Shown here: piece by piece, positions 17,815 through 27,607 of the stretch
Numbering within the stretch: position 1 is the stretch's first letter
How the letters are laid out: each line of letters begins with the position of its first letter
Assembly (NCBI RefSeq): GCF_001422245.1
Contig: NZ_LMMM01000001.1
Span: 311,422-375,421 of the forward strand
Source of the DNA: Rhizobium sp. Leaf262
GTDB taxonomy: Bacteria; Pseudomonadota; Alphaproteobacteria; Rhizobiales; Rhizobiaceae
DNA: 64,000 nt
Direction: 5' to 3'
Made by a program: the position numbers and the translations under genes
Notes under the pieces: generated by a model
Databases searched by the model: none
What the model was told of the DNA's origin: nothing
The model's input: the letters and a program-made list of their open reading frames with translations, nothing else

Positions 17815-18759
17815 ATGATAAGATTCATATTCCATCGATTGCTGATGGCGATCCCGACATTGGTGATCGTCGCGATCACAGTCTTCGCACTCATTCGATT
17901 CATCCCAGGTGACCCGGCAGCTTTGATGCTGGGAGACATGGCGACACCGGATCAGATTGCCGAGATGCGCACAGAACTTGGCCTCGATACGTCGCTGCCC
18001 CAGCAGTTTTTCGTCTGGGCAGGCAACGTGCTGAGCGGCGATTTCGGCCAGTCCATCGTCAACAAGGAACCGGTGCTTCCGCTTGTTGTTTCGCGCTTCA
18101 TGGTTTCGGCTGAGATCGTCGTGGTAGCAGTCATTCTTGCGAGCCTTATCGCGGTGCCTGCCGGTGTGATCGCAGCTTGGCGCCAAAACAGCGCGACCGA
18201 CCTTGTATTGATCGGCACTGCCACTGTTCTGCTGTCCATCCCGACCTTCTGGCTCGGATTGCTTTTGCTTCTGTTCTTCGGGCTGAAACTCGGCTGGCTG
18301 CCGGTGCTGGGATATGTATCCCTATCCGATAACTTCGTGTCAGGCCTGCTGTATCTGGTCCTGCCCATCATGACGCTCGTCATTCATGAGGCCGGTGTTC
18401 TGATCCGTATGGCGCGTGCCTCCACACTGGAGGTCCTGCGGCTGGACTACATTACCCACGCCCGCGCCAAAGGACTTTCGGAGCAGGCGGTTCTCTGGAA
18501 ACACGCCTTCAAGAACGCCTTCGGTCCGACATGGACGATGATCGGCCTGATTCTTGGAAATCTGCTCGGCGGCATCGCCGTCATCGAAACCGTCTTCACC
18601 ATTCCGGGCCTTGGCCGCCTGATGGTCGATAGCATCTTCCAGCGCGATTATCCTGTCATTCAGGGCTGCCTTCTCTTCGTCGCCATGTCCTATGTGGTCG
18701 TCAACCTGGTTGTCGATCTTCTTTATCCACTCTTCGATCCGCGCGTGGTGGCCGAATGA
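17815..18759 (+). CDS. Peptide-type ABC transporter permease, DppB family
   Basis: A 314-residue inner-membrane permease. It starts MIRFIFHRLLMAIPTLVIV with the first helix, has the RFIPGDPAALMLG signature, and the EAA loop ARAKGLSEQAVLWKHAFKN near residue 215. ATG 17815 after CAGGGGA is preferred to an upstream alternative at 17770. Its stop overlaps the next permease start by four bases. It begins an operon of permease, permease, ATPase, serine hydrolase, binding protein and amidohydrolase. Confidence 0.93.
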   Translation: MIRFIFHRLLMAIPTLVIVAITVFALIRFIPGDPAALMLGDMATPDQIAEMRTELGLDTSLPQQFFVWAGNVLSGDFGQSIVNKEPVLPLVVSRFMVSAEIVVVAVILASLIAVPAGVIAAWRQNSATDLVLIGTATVLLSIPTFWLGLLLLLFFGLKLGWLPVLGYVSLSDNFVSGLLYLVLPIMTLVIHEAGVLIRMARASTLEVLRLDYITHARAKGLSEQAVLWKHAFKNAFGPTWTMIGLILGNLLGGIAVIETVFTIPGLGRLMVDSIFQRDYPVIQGCLLFVAMSYVVVNLVVDLLYPLFDPRVVAE

Positions 18760-19574
18760 AACACGTTTCTCTCAACGGCCTGATCGGCGGCGTTCTCATC
18801 GCTGTTCTCCTTACTGTCGCAGGCCTGAGCCTGTTTTGGACGCCTTTCGATCCCATGAAGCTAAGCTTCACGGCAAGATTGGCTGGTCCCGACTCACTCC
18901 ATCTTCTCGGCACCGACGAATTCGGACGCGATGTCCTCAGCCGCCTCATGGTCGGCGCGCGGGCCAGTGTCTGGATTGGCTGCCTCACGGTTGGCTTTGC
19001 GGTTATCGCAGGCACCTTGATCGGTCTGATCAGCGGATATGCCCGCGGCTGGATCGATGGTCTGATCATGGCGGTGAACAATGCGCTGCTGGCGTTCCCC
19101 GGCATCCTGCTGGCGCTCGGACTTCTCGCGGTGTTCGGCGCAAACCAGTACGGCATCATCTTCGCTCTTGGCATCGCCTACACCCCATCCATGGCGCGCG
19201 TTGTTCGAGGAGCTGTGCTTTCATTGCGGGAGCGCGAATTCGTTGAAGCGTCCCGCGTGATGGGCAATGGCGAAATCTTCACGATGTTCAGGCACATCCT
19301 GCCGAATTGCCTCGCCCCCATTACCGTACTTGCAACCTCGATGTTCGGCTGGGCCATTCTTTCTGAAAGCGCATTGAGTTTCCTCGGTCTCGGTGTGCCG
19401 CCTCCGGCACCGACATGGGGCAACATGCTGGCCGCGGGGCGCCCCTTCATAGAGCAGGCCGTCTGGCTCGGACTATTTCCCGGCCTCTGCATCGCCCTAA
19501 CATTGCTCGGCATCAACCTTCTCGGAGATGCTCTGCGCGACAAACTCGACCCACGCATGAGAGGTTTGAAATGA
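18756..19574 (+). CDS. Peptide-type ABC transporter permease, DppC family
   Basis: A 272-residue permease, short at the N-terminus but with the DppC features: first helix about residues 8-28, LGTDEFGRDVLSRLMVGARA, and EAA loop ASRVMGNGEIFTMFRHILPN, ending DKLDPRMRGLK. It overlaps both neighbours by ATGA, so the three transporter genes are translationally coupled. Confidence 0.93.
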   Translation: MKHVSLNGLIGGVLIAVLLTVAGLSLFWTPFDPMKLSFTARLAGPDSLHLLGTDEFGRDVLSRLMVGARASVWIGCLTVGFAVIAGTLIGLISGYARGWIDGLIMAVNNALLAFPGILLALGLLAVFGANQYGIIFALGIAYTPSMARVVRGAVLSLREREFVEASRVMGNGEIFTMFRHILPNCLAPITVLATSMFGWAILSESALSFLGLGVPPPAPTWGNMLAAGRPFIEQAVWLGLFPGLCIALTLLGINLLGDALRDKLDPRMRGLK

Positions 19575-21199
19575 CTGAAGGAAAGCTTCTCAGCGTCCGC
19601 AATCTTTCGCTGGAAATCGTCCGTCGCGATGTCGGCGTGGTGAAGGATGTCAGCTTCGATGTCGCGCCGGGCGAAATCTTCGGCATCGTCGGCGAAAGCG
19701 GCTCGGGCAAATCGCTTGCGACGAGAGCAATTGTCTCTCTGTTGCCGCCCGTCATCCGCAGGACGGCAGGTACTGTCATATTCAAGGGCCGTGACATCAC
19801 CGCCATCAGCGAAAAGGACCTGCGCACGCTGCGCGGTGCGGAGATTGGACTGGTCTTTCAAGAGCCCATGACCTCGCTCAACCCCTCCATGACCATTGGA
19901 CGGCAGCTGGAGGAGGGGCTGTCGCTGCACACCCAGGATCAAGCTTCGACAAGACGCGAAAAGATTCTCTCCATGCTGCAGCGGGTCGGTATTCGTGATC
20001 CAGAGAGGGCGCTGACGTCCTATCCACATGAATTCTCCGGCGGCATGCGCCAGCGCATCATGCTGGCATCCGTCATGCTTTTGAAACCGGCATTGCTGAT
20101 TGCCGACGAGCCGACGACGGCGCTGGACGCCGTCATTCAGCGAGACGTCATGGAGCTGATGGTGGAGTTGACGACGGCAGAAGGCACAGCCGTCCTTTTG
20201 ATCAGCCATGATCTGCCGATGGTCGCGCGTTACACCGATCGACTCGTCGTGATGGAAAAGGGCTCCATCGTTGAGGCTGGCACGACAGAGCAGATATTGG
20301 AACGACCGCAGCATCCTTATACGCGAAAGCTTCTGTCATCCTTGCCCGTACGTGGTGAAGTCCGCCCCATCGATACGACATCAGCACCGATGATCTCGGC
20401 CCGCAACATCGTCGTGGATTATCCGGGGCGGAAGTCGTTGCTCAAGAAGGGCGAGCCGAAACGCGCACTGCACGGCGTCTCGATTGACATTCACGAAGGC
20501 GAAGTTGTGGCTCTGGTCGGTGGTTCGGGCTCCGGCAAGACGACCTTGGGACGGACGATTGCCGGGCTGGTGAAGGAAACGGAGGGTGAGGTTCTTTTTC
20601 AGGGCCGCACGCGTGATCAGGACTGGCGGGACTATCGCCTGAATTGCCAGATGGTTTTTCAGGACCCCTATGCCTCGCTCGATCCTCGCATGACGATCCT
20701 AGCTCTTGTCGAGGAGGCGCTGCGTCTCGTTCCCGGAATAGACCGGGTTGCCAAGATGAAGCGCGCTTACGAAACGTTGGAGGAAGTTGGTCTCAGCGCC
20801 GATTTCGCTCTTCGCTATCCGCATGAGCTTTCGGGTGGCCAGCGACAGAGAGTGGCGATTGCGAGAGCAATCGCGCGCAGACCGCGCTTCCTCATTGCCG
20901 ACGAGCCTGTTTCGGCGCTGGACGTGACTGTCCGGGCGCAGGTGCTCTCGCTCTTCTCCGATTTGCAGAAACGATATGGCTTTTCCTGCCTGTTCATCAG
21001 CCACGATCTCGGCGTTGTCGAACAGGTCGCAGATCGCGTCATCGTCATGCAGGACGGCAGGATCATCGAGGAAGGTGACCGCAATACGATCTTCGACACG
21101 CCGAAGGAGGCCTACACGCGGCGTCTTCTCTCGGCAATTCCCGCGCTCGATCTCAACGAGACCGGCGGCGTGAAACTCAAATGGCGCTTGGAGGCGTGA
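19571..21199 (+). CDS. Fused two-domain ABC transporter ATP-binding protein (DppD-DppF type)
   Basis: A 542-residue chain with two ATPase domains. Domain 1: Walker A GESGSGKS, signature FSGGMRQRI, Walker [13 protein letters not shown]. Domain 2: Walker A GGSGSGKTT, signature LSGGQRQRV, Walker B FLIADEPVSALD. Oligopeptide-transporter C-terminal motifs follow each (QHPYTRKLLSSLP; KEAYTRRLLSAIP). It is about 65 residues shorter than the fused ATPase at 6090-7919, mainly in the linker and tail. The start overlaps the permease stop (ATGA). It powers the importer formed by the flanking permeases and the binding protein at 22117. Confidence 0.93.
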   Translation: MTEGKLLSVRNLSLEIVRRDVGVVKDVSFDVAPGEIFGIVGESGSGKSLATRAIVSLLPPVIRRTAGTVIFKGRDITAISEKDLRTLRGAEIGLVFQEPMTSLNPSMTIGRQLEEGLSLHTQDQASTRREKILSMLQRVGIRDPERALTSYPHEFSGGMRQRIMLASVMLLKPALLIADEPTTALDAVIQRDVMELMVELTTAEGTAVLLISHDLPMVARYTDRLVVMEKGSIVEAGTTEQILERPQHPYTRKLLSSLPVRGEVRPIDTTSAPMISARNIVVDYPGRKSLLKKGEPKRALHGVSIDIHEGEVVALVGGSGSGKTTLGRTIAGLVKETEGEVLFQGRTRDQDWRDYRLNCQMVFQDPYASLDPRMTILALVEEALRLVPGIDRVAKMKRAYETLEEVGLSADFALRYPHELSGGQRQRVAIARAIARRPRFLIADEPVSALDVTVRAQVLSLFSDLQKRYGFSCLFISHDLGVVEQVADRVIVMQDGRIIEEGDRNTIFDTPKEAYTRRLLSAIPALDLNETGGVKLKWRLEA

Positions 21200-21201
21200 C
21201 G

Positions 21202-22077
21202 ATGAATACAGCACCCATGACATCCGGCAACGTCGGATCAACCGCCGAGAGGCTGAACGCAATTTGCGATGCGCAGACATTCGTCACGCGTTTCAGCATC
21301 AAGAACCTGCGCAATGGCGAAATTTTCGACCGTGGCGCGGATGAGGAAACGCCCTCTGCAAGTACGCGCAAGACATCGATCATGATGGCGGCATTGAAGG
21401 CGGTGAATGAAGGCAGGCTCGATCTCGATGAACAGATTGTCTACGAGGCGCGTTTTGCCGAGGAAGTCGCGAGCGGAATGTTCCGCTACCTGACGCCGGG
21501 GATCGTGATTTCCCTTCGCGACGCCATCACCGGCATGATGGTTCTTTCCGACAATGTCTGCACCAAGATGGTCTTCGAGCGCCTGACGCTGGAGGAGGTG
21601 GACAGCTACTGCAAGGCAATCGGAATGGAAGGCACGCATCACCGCTTTCTGATTCCGCCGCTTGCTCTTTCTCCGGATCACTCTCTGAAGTCCGTCACGA
21701 CGACAACGGCGCGCGATCAGATGTTTCTGCTTCAGTCGATACTTGATGCTCAGGGTTCTGAGGAGGCTTCCAAGCGGCTGGGTGTTTCTCAAGCGTTGAG
21801 CGCCTATGCCTTGCAGACGCTGAAAAATCAGATTCTGCGATACGCTATCCCCTCGCGCCTGCCGTTCGGCACGGTCGTCGCCCATAAGGGAGGGACGGGA
21901 AAGCGGGGGCGGATGAATGCGGGCATCGTCTACAGCAATGGTGAACCGCTCTACATCATCACGGCTTTCACCGACCAAGTGCCACAGGAAATGCCAGATG
22001 GAACACCGGGTTACACCATGTCACTAGAAACGATCGGCCGCCTTTCGCGCGTTTGCTGGGACGATTTTCGAGGCTGA
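21202..22077 (+). CDS. Class-A beta-lactamase-like serine hydrolase
   Basis: A 291-residue serine hydrolase with all three active-site motifs of the penicillin-recognising fold: SxxK as Ser54-Thr-Arg-Lys57, SDN at 116-118, and the KTG box as KGGTG from Lys229. There is no evident signal peptide from ATG 21202 (preceded by GGAGG) or from the alternative ATG 21181, so it is probably cytoplasmic, unlike true beta-lactamases. It lies inside a peptide importer operon before the binding-protein gene, so a role in cleaving an imported cyclic amide or peptide-like compound is more likely than antibiotic resistance. This is inference. Confidence 0.85.
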   Translation: MNTAPMTSGNVGSTAERLNAICDAQTFVTRFSIKNLRNGEIFDRGADEETPSASTRKTSIMMAALKAVNEGRLDLDEQIVYEARFAEEVASGMFRYLTPGIVISLRDAITGMMVLSDNVCTKMVFERLTLEEVDSYCKAIGMEGTHHRFLIPPLALSPDHSLKSVTTTTARDQMFLLQSILDAQGSEEASKRLGVSQALSAYALQTLKNQILRYAIPSRLPFGTVVAHKGGTGKRGRMNAGIVYSNGEPLYIITAFTDQVPQEMPDGTPGYTMSLETIGRLSRVCWDDFRG

Positions 22078-22116
22078 ACGCAGAGCATTAAAATCAACAA
22101 TAACAGAGGGTAGAAC

Positions 22117-23658
22117 ATGAAAAGCTTACTTCTTGCCGGAACCATGCTGATGGCGCTTTCGGGCGTGACGCAGGCACGCGATATCGTCATTGCGCAAAGT
22201 TCGGATTTGCGAAGCAATATTCCCGGCGTCAACCGGGACGGCAATACCGACGGCGTCATTCTCCATATCGTTGAAGGGCTCGTTGGTTATGCCAATAACG
22301 GGGAGGTAAAGCCTCTGCTGGCGGAAAGCGTCGAAACGTCCACCGATGGCCTGACCTACACCTTCAAGCTGCGCCAGAACGTCAAGTTCCACGACGGCAA
22401 GCCACTGACTGCCGATGACGTGGTGTGGAACTGGAACCGTTACATGGACCCGGCCACAAAATGGACCTGCATCAAAGATTTCGACGGCGGCACCGTGAAG
22501 GTTACGGGCATCAAGGCGGTCGATGCTCAGACAGTCACGATGTCGCTCGATAAGCCGTCAGCGGTTTTCCTGGGTCTGATGGCACGACCGGAATGCGGCT
22601 ACACAGGCATGATTTCAAAGGACTCGCTCAAGGCCGACGGGGCGTTCGACAAGCCTATCGGCACCGGTCCGTTCAAATGGGATGAGTGGAAAAAGGGAGA
22701 ATACATCCACCTTTCCAAGTTTGATGATTACCAGTCTCCGGAAAATGACGGCAAGCCGGACGGCATGGTCGGTTCGAAACGACCGCTGGTGGATGGCATC
22801 AAGTTCATGGTGATCCCAGACGCATCGACTGTAAAGGCCGGTCTGCAATCAGGCGTCCTCGATACGGCCGAAATCTCTCCTGACCTCATTCCCGAGTTCG
22901 AGACGAGCGAAAAAGCAAAGGTCATTGTTTCGCAGAACAACGGCAAGAATCTCTTCTACATCCAGACCCGCGACCCCGTGATGAGCAAAACAGGCGTCCG
23001 TCGTGCAATTGCGATGGCGCTCGATATGGATGAACTTGTCGCTGCGGCTTCCAACGGTACAGGAAAGACCAACGGCTCCATGGTGGCGTCGGATTCGATT
23101 TACTTCAGCGAGACCCAGAAAAAGCGTCTTCCTTACGATCTGGATGCTGCGAAAAAAGAGCTCGAAGCGTCCGGCTATAAGGGTGAGCAGATCAATATCA
23201 TCGCCAACAAACGCGGTAATGTTCCCAGCTTCCCGGCAGCCGTCATCGCGCAGGCGATGTTGCAGCAGATCGGTCTGAATGTGCAGATCGAGGTTCTGGA
23301 CTACGCGACGCAGGTAGATCGCCGCCGCTCCGGCAACTACCAGATCATCTCGCAATCCGTTGCGCCACGTCTTGATCCTGCTTTGATGTATAGCTTCTAT
23401 GTTGGCGACAAGGACAAGAACGCCTCGCTCATGTGGGATAATCCCAAGGCAATAGAGCTGATGAAAGCCGCCTATGCGGAAATCGATCAACAGAAGCGTC
23501 AGGCGATTTTCGATCAGTTTCACGAGCTCATGCTGCAGGACATGCCGGGGATATTCCTCTACGACATGATCGACGTGTGGGGCGCAACCAAGTCCCTTGA
23601 AGGCCAGCCCGTCTGGCAGTCCAATGCTCGGCTCTGGGAAGTGTCGGTCGGTCAATAA
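22117..23658 (+). CDS. Peptide-type ABC transporter substrate-binding protein (SBP_bac_5 family)
   Basis: A 513-residue periplasmic receptor. The signal peptide is residues 1-20 (MKSLLLAGTMLMALSGVTQA). The family 5 pattern is clear: EGLVGYANNGEVKPLLAESV, YTFKLRQNVKFHDGKPLTAD, and a long C-terminal lobe ending near VWGATKSLEGQPVWQSNARL. It has six cysteine-poor lobes as usual and no lipobox. ATG 22117 follows AGAGGG. Placing the receptor gene after the permease and ATPase genes is unusual; an RNA hairpin follows it. Confidence 0.92.
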   Translation: MKSLLLAGTMLMALSGVTQARDIVIAQSSDLRSNIPGVNRDGNTDGVILHIVEGLVGYANNGEVKPLLAESVETSTDGLTYTFKLRQNVKFHDGKPLTADDVVWNWNRYMDPATKWTCIKDFDGGTVKVTGIKAVDAQTVTMSLDKPSAVFLGLMARPECGYTGMISKDSLKADGAFDKPIGTGPFKWDEWKKGEYIHLSKFDDYQSPENDGKPDGMVGSKRPLVDGIKFMVIPDASTVKAGLQSGVLDTAEISPDLIPEFETSEKAKVIVSQNNGKNLFYIQTRDPVMSKTGVRRAIAMALDMDELVAAASNGTGKTNGSMVASDSIYFSETQKKRLPYDLDAAKKELEASGYKGEQINIIANKRGNVPSFPAAVIAQAMLQQIGLNVQIEVLDYATQVDRRRSGNYQIISQSVAPRLDPALMYSFYVGDKDKNASLMWDNPKAIELMKAAYAEIDQQKRQAIFDQFHELMLQDMPGIFLYDMIDVWGATKSLEGQPVWQSNARLWEVSVGQ

Positions 23659-23669
23659 TCCAGTCGTTA

Positions 23670-23691
23670 GGCACCGCATACATGCGGTGCC
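23670..23691 (+). promoter_or_regulatory. RNA hairpin after binding-protein gene
   Basis: GGCACCGCA (23670-23678) and TGCGGTGCC (23683-23691) form a perfect nine-base stem with a four-base loop directly after the binding-protein stop. No T run follows. It may protect the upstream message or reduce transcription into the amidohydrolase gene. Confidence 0.55.
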
Positions 23692-23762
23692 GTTCATACG
23701 CCAAAGAAGCCTCTGCCATCGTCGATGCGCGGTGCAGGTTTCGCGTTGTCTTGAGGAACAGC

Positions 23763-25226
23763 ATGCCAGATCAATCAGCCCTGAAATCACTGACTCAATC
23801 AATCGACTGTCTATCTCCTGAATTCACATCCCTAAGTGATCAAATCTGGGATCTGGCGGAATTGAAGTATGACGAATTCAAATCCGCTGAACTCCTTGTT
23901 TGGGCGTTGAAGCAGTATGGGTTCTCCGTTGAGGAAGGCATTGCGGGGATGGAAACCGCGTTCGTCGGCCAATACGGAAGTGGCAAACCTGTCATCGCAT
24001 TCCTTGGCGAATATGATGCACTCGCAGGCATGAGTCAGCTTGCCGACATAGATGAGCAACGGGAAGGTGAACCCGGTGCCAGCGGTCACGGCTGCGGCCA
24101 TAATCTTCTGGGGGCGGGCTCTCTACTGGCAGCAGTTTCGCTGGCAAAACATCTGGAGGCGAACGGTCTGCCGGGCACTATCAGATATTACGGTTGCCCC
24201 GGAGAAGAGGGTGGCTCCGGTAAAACCTTTATGGTGCGGGCAGGTGCATTCGATGATGTAGACGCTGCACTCACCTGGCACCCGGCGCCATTCAATGGCG
24301 TCAGGTCAACAAACAACCTTGCGGTGCTCGAATATTACTACCGGTTCAAAGGTACTGCGGCGCACGCCGCCAATGCGGCCCATCTCGGACGCTCTGCTCT
24401 CGATGCCGTCGAACTGATGAATGTCGGCGTCAATTTCCTTAGGGAACACATGCCGCAGGATTGCCGCGTGCATTACGCCATCACCGATGCGGGTGGACGT
24501 GCCGCTAACGTGGTCCAGGCCAAAGCAGAGGTGCTTTATCTCGTTCGCGCGCCCGAAATGTCCCAGGCTCTGGCACTGGCCGAGCGCGTGGATCAGGTCG
24601 CTCGCGGCGCCGCGATGATGACCGGTACGGAGGTCGAGATCGTGTTCGACACCGCAGCCACGAACCTCCTGCCAAACCTCACGCTTGAAAACGCCATTCA
24701 CGAAAATCTGGTGGCGATCGGGCCGGTGCCGTTCGATGAGGCAGACATTGATTTTGCCCGTAAAATCCAGGCGACATTTACGCAGGAAGCTATCAGAAGC
24801 AGCATTAAACTCTATCAAATCAAAGACGATGTATTCTCCAACGAAAAGATAGATGGATCTACACCTTTACACATGGGTCTACGCGCCTTTGAAGGCCATT
24901 CCCACTTCCGCGCAGGCTCTACCGACGTCGGCGACGTCAGCCGCGTAACACCTACGGCGCAATGCTGGGCTCCAGCTTGGGCAATCGGAACGAACCCTCA
25001 TACTTGGCAGGTGGTAGCACAGGGGAGAAGCCCTATCGCTCATAAAGCAATGGTGCACGCAGCAAAGGCTTTGGCCTCGACTGGTCTGGATTTGGCAACC
25101 TCCCCAAGCCTGTTGGTCAATGCAAAGGCGGAATGGGACGTTGCCATGGGAGACGAGCCTTATGTCTGCCCAATACCAGATCACGTGATGCCGGGTACCA
25201 AGCTGTCGACGACCTGCGCCTCATGA
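23763..25226 (+). CDS. M20-family amidohydrolase, AbgB-like
   Basis: A 487-residue zinc peptidase/amidohydrolase resembling the AbgB subunit of p-aminobenzoyl-glutamate hydrolase. Metal-site features include SGHGCGHNLLGAGS, GCPGEEGGSGKTFM and TWHPAPFN; the inserted dimerisation domain begins near GTAAHAANAAHLGRSALDA. A frame upstream reaches 23682, but that stretch overlaps the hairpin and ATG 23763 with GAGGAA is the likely start. It is the last gene of the importer operon, and would hydrolyse an N-acyl amino acid or aminoacyl conjugate brought in by the transporter. The following 290 bases, up to the converging histidine kinase gene, show no feature. Confidence 0.9.
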   Translation: MPDQSALKSLTQSIDCLSPEFTSLSDQIWDLAELKYDEFKSAELLVWALKQYGFSVEEGIAGMETAFVGQYGSGKPVIAFLGEYDALAGMSQLADIDEQREGEPGASGHGCGHNLLGAGSLLAAVSLAKHLEANGLPGTIRYYGCPGEEGGSGKTFMVRAGAFDDVDAALTWHPAPFNGVRSTNNLAVLEYYYRFKGTAAHAANAAHLGRSALDAVELMNVGVNFLREHMPQDCRVHYAITDAGGRAANVVQAKAEVLYLVRAPEMSQALALAERVDQVARGAAMMTGTEVEIVFDTAATNLLPNLTLENAIHENLVAIGPVPFDEADIDFARKIQATFTQEAIRSSIKLYQIKDDVFSNEKIDGSTPLHMGLRAFEGHSHFRAGSTDVGDVSRVTPTAQCWAPAWAIGTNPHTWQVVAQGRSPIAHKAMVHAAKALASTGLDLATSPSLLVNAKAEWDVAMGDEPYVCPIPDHVMPGTKLSTTCAS

Positions 25227-25516
25227 TCGGAACAACGAGGGCTGAGTGACAGCCGACTCCTGCGCAAGCAGAGAGCGCACGTGGCTGGAACGCGTGGTCG
25301 CCAACAGAAGATACCCGCGGCGCGCATAATATTCTCGACATCGCGACACACAGCCCTCGAATTAACCTTGTACATCGCTCGGTTAAACGTTTGGGCATTT
25401 GGTGGCCAACGTTTGCTAGGAAGATCACATTGCCGGGCTGGTCGCGTTTTTGCGAAAGAAAAGCGATGAGTTGTGTTGTGTCTCATGGGGTTGAATGACT
25501 AATTGCGTAAGCGTCC

Positions 25517-27607
25517 TTAAAGTGGAAAACTTAGAGATACGCGAGTACCTCGGTTCGGCTCGGAGCTGATCTGTGCATCACCGCCACTTTGGCGTAGGAA
25601 GCCATAAACCAAGGCCAGCCCAAGACCCGTTCCGCCTTGGTGAGCTCGTGTTGTGAAGTAGGGTTCAAAGGCCTTATCGATTGAATCTTGGTCCATGCCC
25701 AGTCCGGTATCATGCACAACAATATCGAGGTCATTGCTTGAAAGGTTAGCAGAGATGGTGATGGTCCCACCGTCTGGCATGGCAGCGGCAGAGTTCAGAC
25801 ATAAGTTGAGAATAGATTGTTCTAATAGGGCAGCGTCGAGAGCTATTCTTGGAAGATTGTCTTCTATCTGCAGGTGGATCCTGTTGCGAGGCCCGATTGC
25901 GATTTCAAGCACATCCACCATTCCCTTCAATAAAACTTCCACATCAATGCTTGCTAAATGAATCGGCTGTTGGCTTCCTACCGAGAGCATACTGCTTGCC
26001 AGTTGGCGACCACGGTCGGCTGCCTTGCGGATACGGTTGATGTTGCGTTGTTGGCGGTCTGTGAAGCCTGTTTCACGTTCCAGAAGTCCCAGGCTACCCG
26101 TGATGATGCCAATCATGTTGCCCACTTCGTGGCTAAGTTGATGGGTCATGCGCATGATGCCGTCTAGCCGTTGCGCTTTTGCTGCCTCCGCCTCCTGGCG
26201 ATCAAGGGCTGTGACATCACGCGCCAAGAGAACGATGCCGCCATCCGGTTGGCGGGAGATAGCGATCTCAGTCACGTCGTTATCGATGGTGCGGTGACGA
26301 AGGGTTATCCGATTATCGAGGCAGCCGGGATTGTCAGCGTGAGGAAGCAGCGTCGGATCGATCTCAGGTATCGTATTGATGAAGCTGCGCAGCGGCAGCT
26401 TTCGAGAGGAGCCTCCACGACGACCGACAAGCTCTATGATACGCCTATTCATTGTGATCGGGCGACCGGAGGCATCGAAGAGAGCTATGCCCTCGTTCAT
26501 CGTCCGAAATGTTGAGCGGATAGTGCGCGCAGCTGCTTCAGCCGTACGTCTGAGACGAGAAACGCGATCGACACTTTCCTTGAAAGCTTGAAAGGCATTT
26601 GAAAGCCTGATGAGCTCTGTTTCTGATCCCTTGTATGAGTGTAAGCTGATATTCTGGTCGCCATTCGCAAGTGCGTTCATTCCGCCGGAAAGTGTCGTTA
26701 TGCCGTTCGACACGCGCATCACAGAGCGGATTGACAAAGCAGAGAGGATGACAACAATCACGAGCGCGACAGCGACCATTACAACAAGTCGGGTCAAAGC
26801 TGCTGAAGCTGTTTCAAGACCTTCGTTTAAGCGCTTCGCTACGGCCTCGCTTTGTGTTTCGGTAGCATGAGACAAGTCGCGAGAAACAGAGTGAAGCTTC
26901 AGGACCGCTGTCTGAATTGCGAACATTTCCAGCAGATACTGCGTTTGTGCCTCGAAAACACGTGTATAAGGCGACGGGAGCCCCACCTCACGGGCGAAGC
27001 TGACGGAACCACTGGAAACGTCGGTTTCGGATATATACCGTCGTTGTAGTTCGCCCAGCTGGAAGAGGCTCGCTGCGTTCGCGGCTGCCTGAACCAAGGC
27101 ATCAAGGCGTTGGCGGGCCAATGCATCCCGTACATTTTTGTTCGTGGCTATTTCGCCAAGGGCGGCGGCTGTCTCGGCCTTATGCCGTTGGGCGGCGTCG
27201 GCATCTGCGGCGAGTGAGAGAGTTTGTCGACGTATTGTTTGTAGCAAATCGACAACATCATCATTTGGCAACGAGCCTGGCTTCTCAGCATTTTTTGACT
27301 GCGTGATTGTCTCCAGAAGGCTGTCCACCTGAGCGACGACAGCCCGGCTTTCACTGGATACTCGGTAAGGCGATGTCGCGTTCATGAGGAGCGGCGCGCT
27401 GGAAACCAGATCGGCAACCTGTCGCGAAACGAGTGATGCTCTTGCGAGGCTCGAGAAGGCTTGTAGGCTATAGGTTGCCATCTCGGTTTTCGCTTTCTGC
27501 AAACCGTAGATGGCGACCGTTGACAGGATGAAGACCGAGGAGCAGATGAAGACGATGGCGAAGGGCAGCCGAAAGGCGATTGACTGAAGGAAGAGGCGAT
27601 TGATCAC
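25517..27607 (-). CDS. Sensor histidine kinase with large periplasmic domain
   Basis: A 696-residue inner-membrane kinase. It has a first membrane helix at about 13-36, a helical periplasmic domain of about 235 residues, a second helix at about 270-296, a HAMP linker, and a PAS-like region (STFRTMNEGIALFDASGRPI). The HisKA helix contains HQLSHEVGN with His493 as predicted phosphorylation site. The HATPase domain shows NLCLNSAAAMPDGG, HDTGLGMD and GGTGLGLALVYG. The start is a GTG overlapping the stop of the response regulator gene. Helical periplasmic domains of this size often sense a ligand-loaded binding protein, and two such proteins are encoded divergently next door. Confidence 0.92.
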   Translation of the reverse strand: MINRLFLQSIAFRLPFAIVFICSSVFILSTVAIYGLQKAKTEMATYSLQAFSSLARASLVSRQVADLVSSAPLLMNATSPYRVSSESRAVVAQVDSLLETITQSKNAEKPGSLPNDDVVDLLQTIRRQTLSLAADADAAQRHKAETAAALGEIATNKNVRDALARQRLDALVQAAANAASLFQLGELQRRYISETDVSSGSVSFAREVGLPSPYTRVFEAQTQYLLEMFAIQTAVLKLHSVSRDLSHATETQSEAVAKRLNEGLETASAALTRLVVMVAVALVIVVILSALSIRSVMRVSNGITTLSGGMNALANGDQNISLHSYKGSETELIRLSNAFQAFKESVDRVSRLRRTAEAAARTIRSTFRTMNEGIALFDASGRPITMNRRIIELVGRRGGSSRKLPLRSFINTIPEIDPTLLPHADNPGCLDNRITLRHRTIDNDVTEIAISRQPDGGIVLLARDVTALDRQEAEAAKAQRLDGIMRMTHQLSHEVGNMIGIITGSLGLLERETGFTDRQQRNINRIRKAADRGRQLASSMLSVGSQQPIHLASIDVEVLLKGMVDVLEIAIGPRNRIHLQIEDNLPRIALDAALLEQSILNLCLNSAAAMPDGGTITISANLSSNDLDIVVHDTGLGMDQDSIDKAFEPYFTTRAHQGGTGLGLALVYGFLRQSGGDAQISSEPNRGTRVSLSFPL

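Noticed and set aside
21202-22077. Antibiotic-resistance beta-lactamase
   Set aside because: No signal peptide and location in a peptide importer operon; only the fold motifs are shared.
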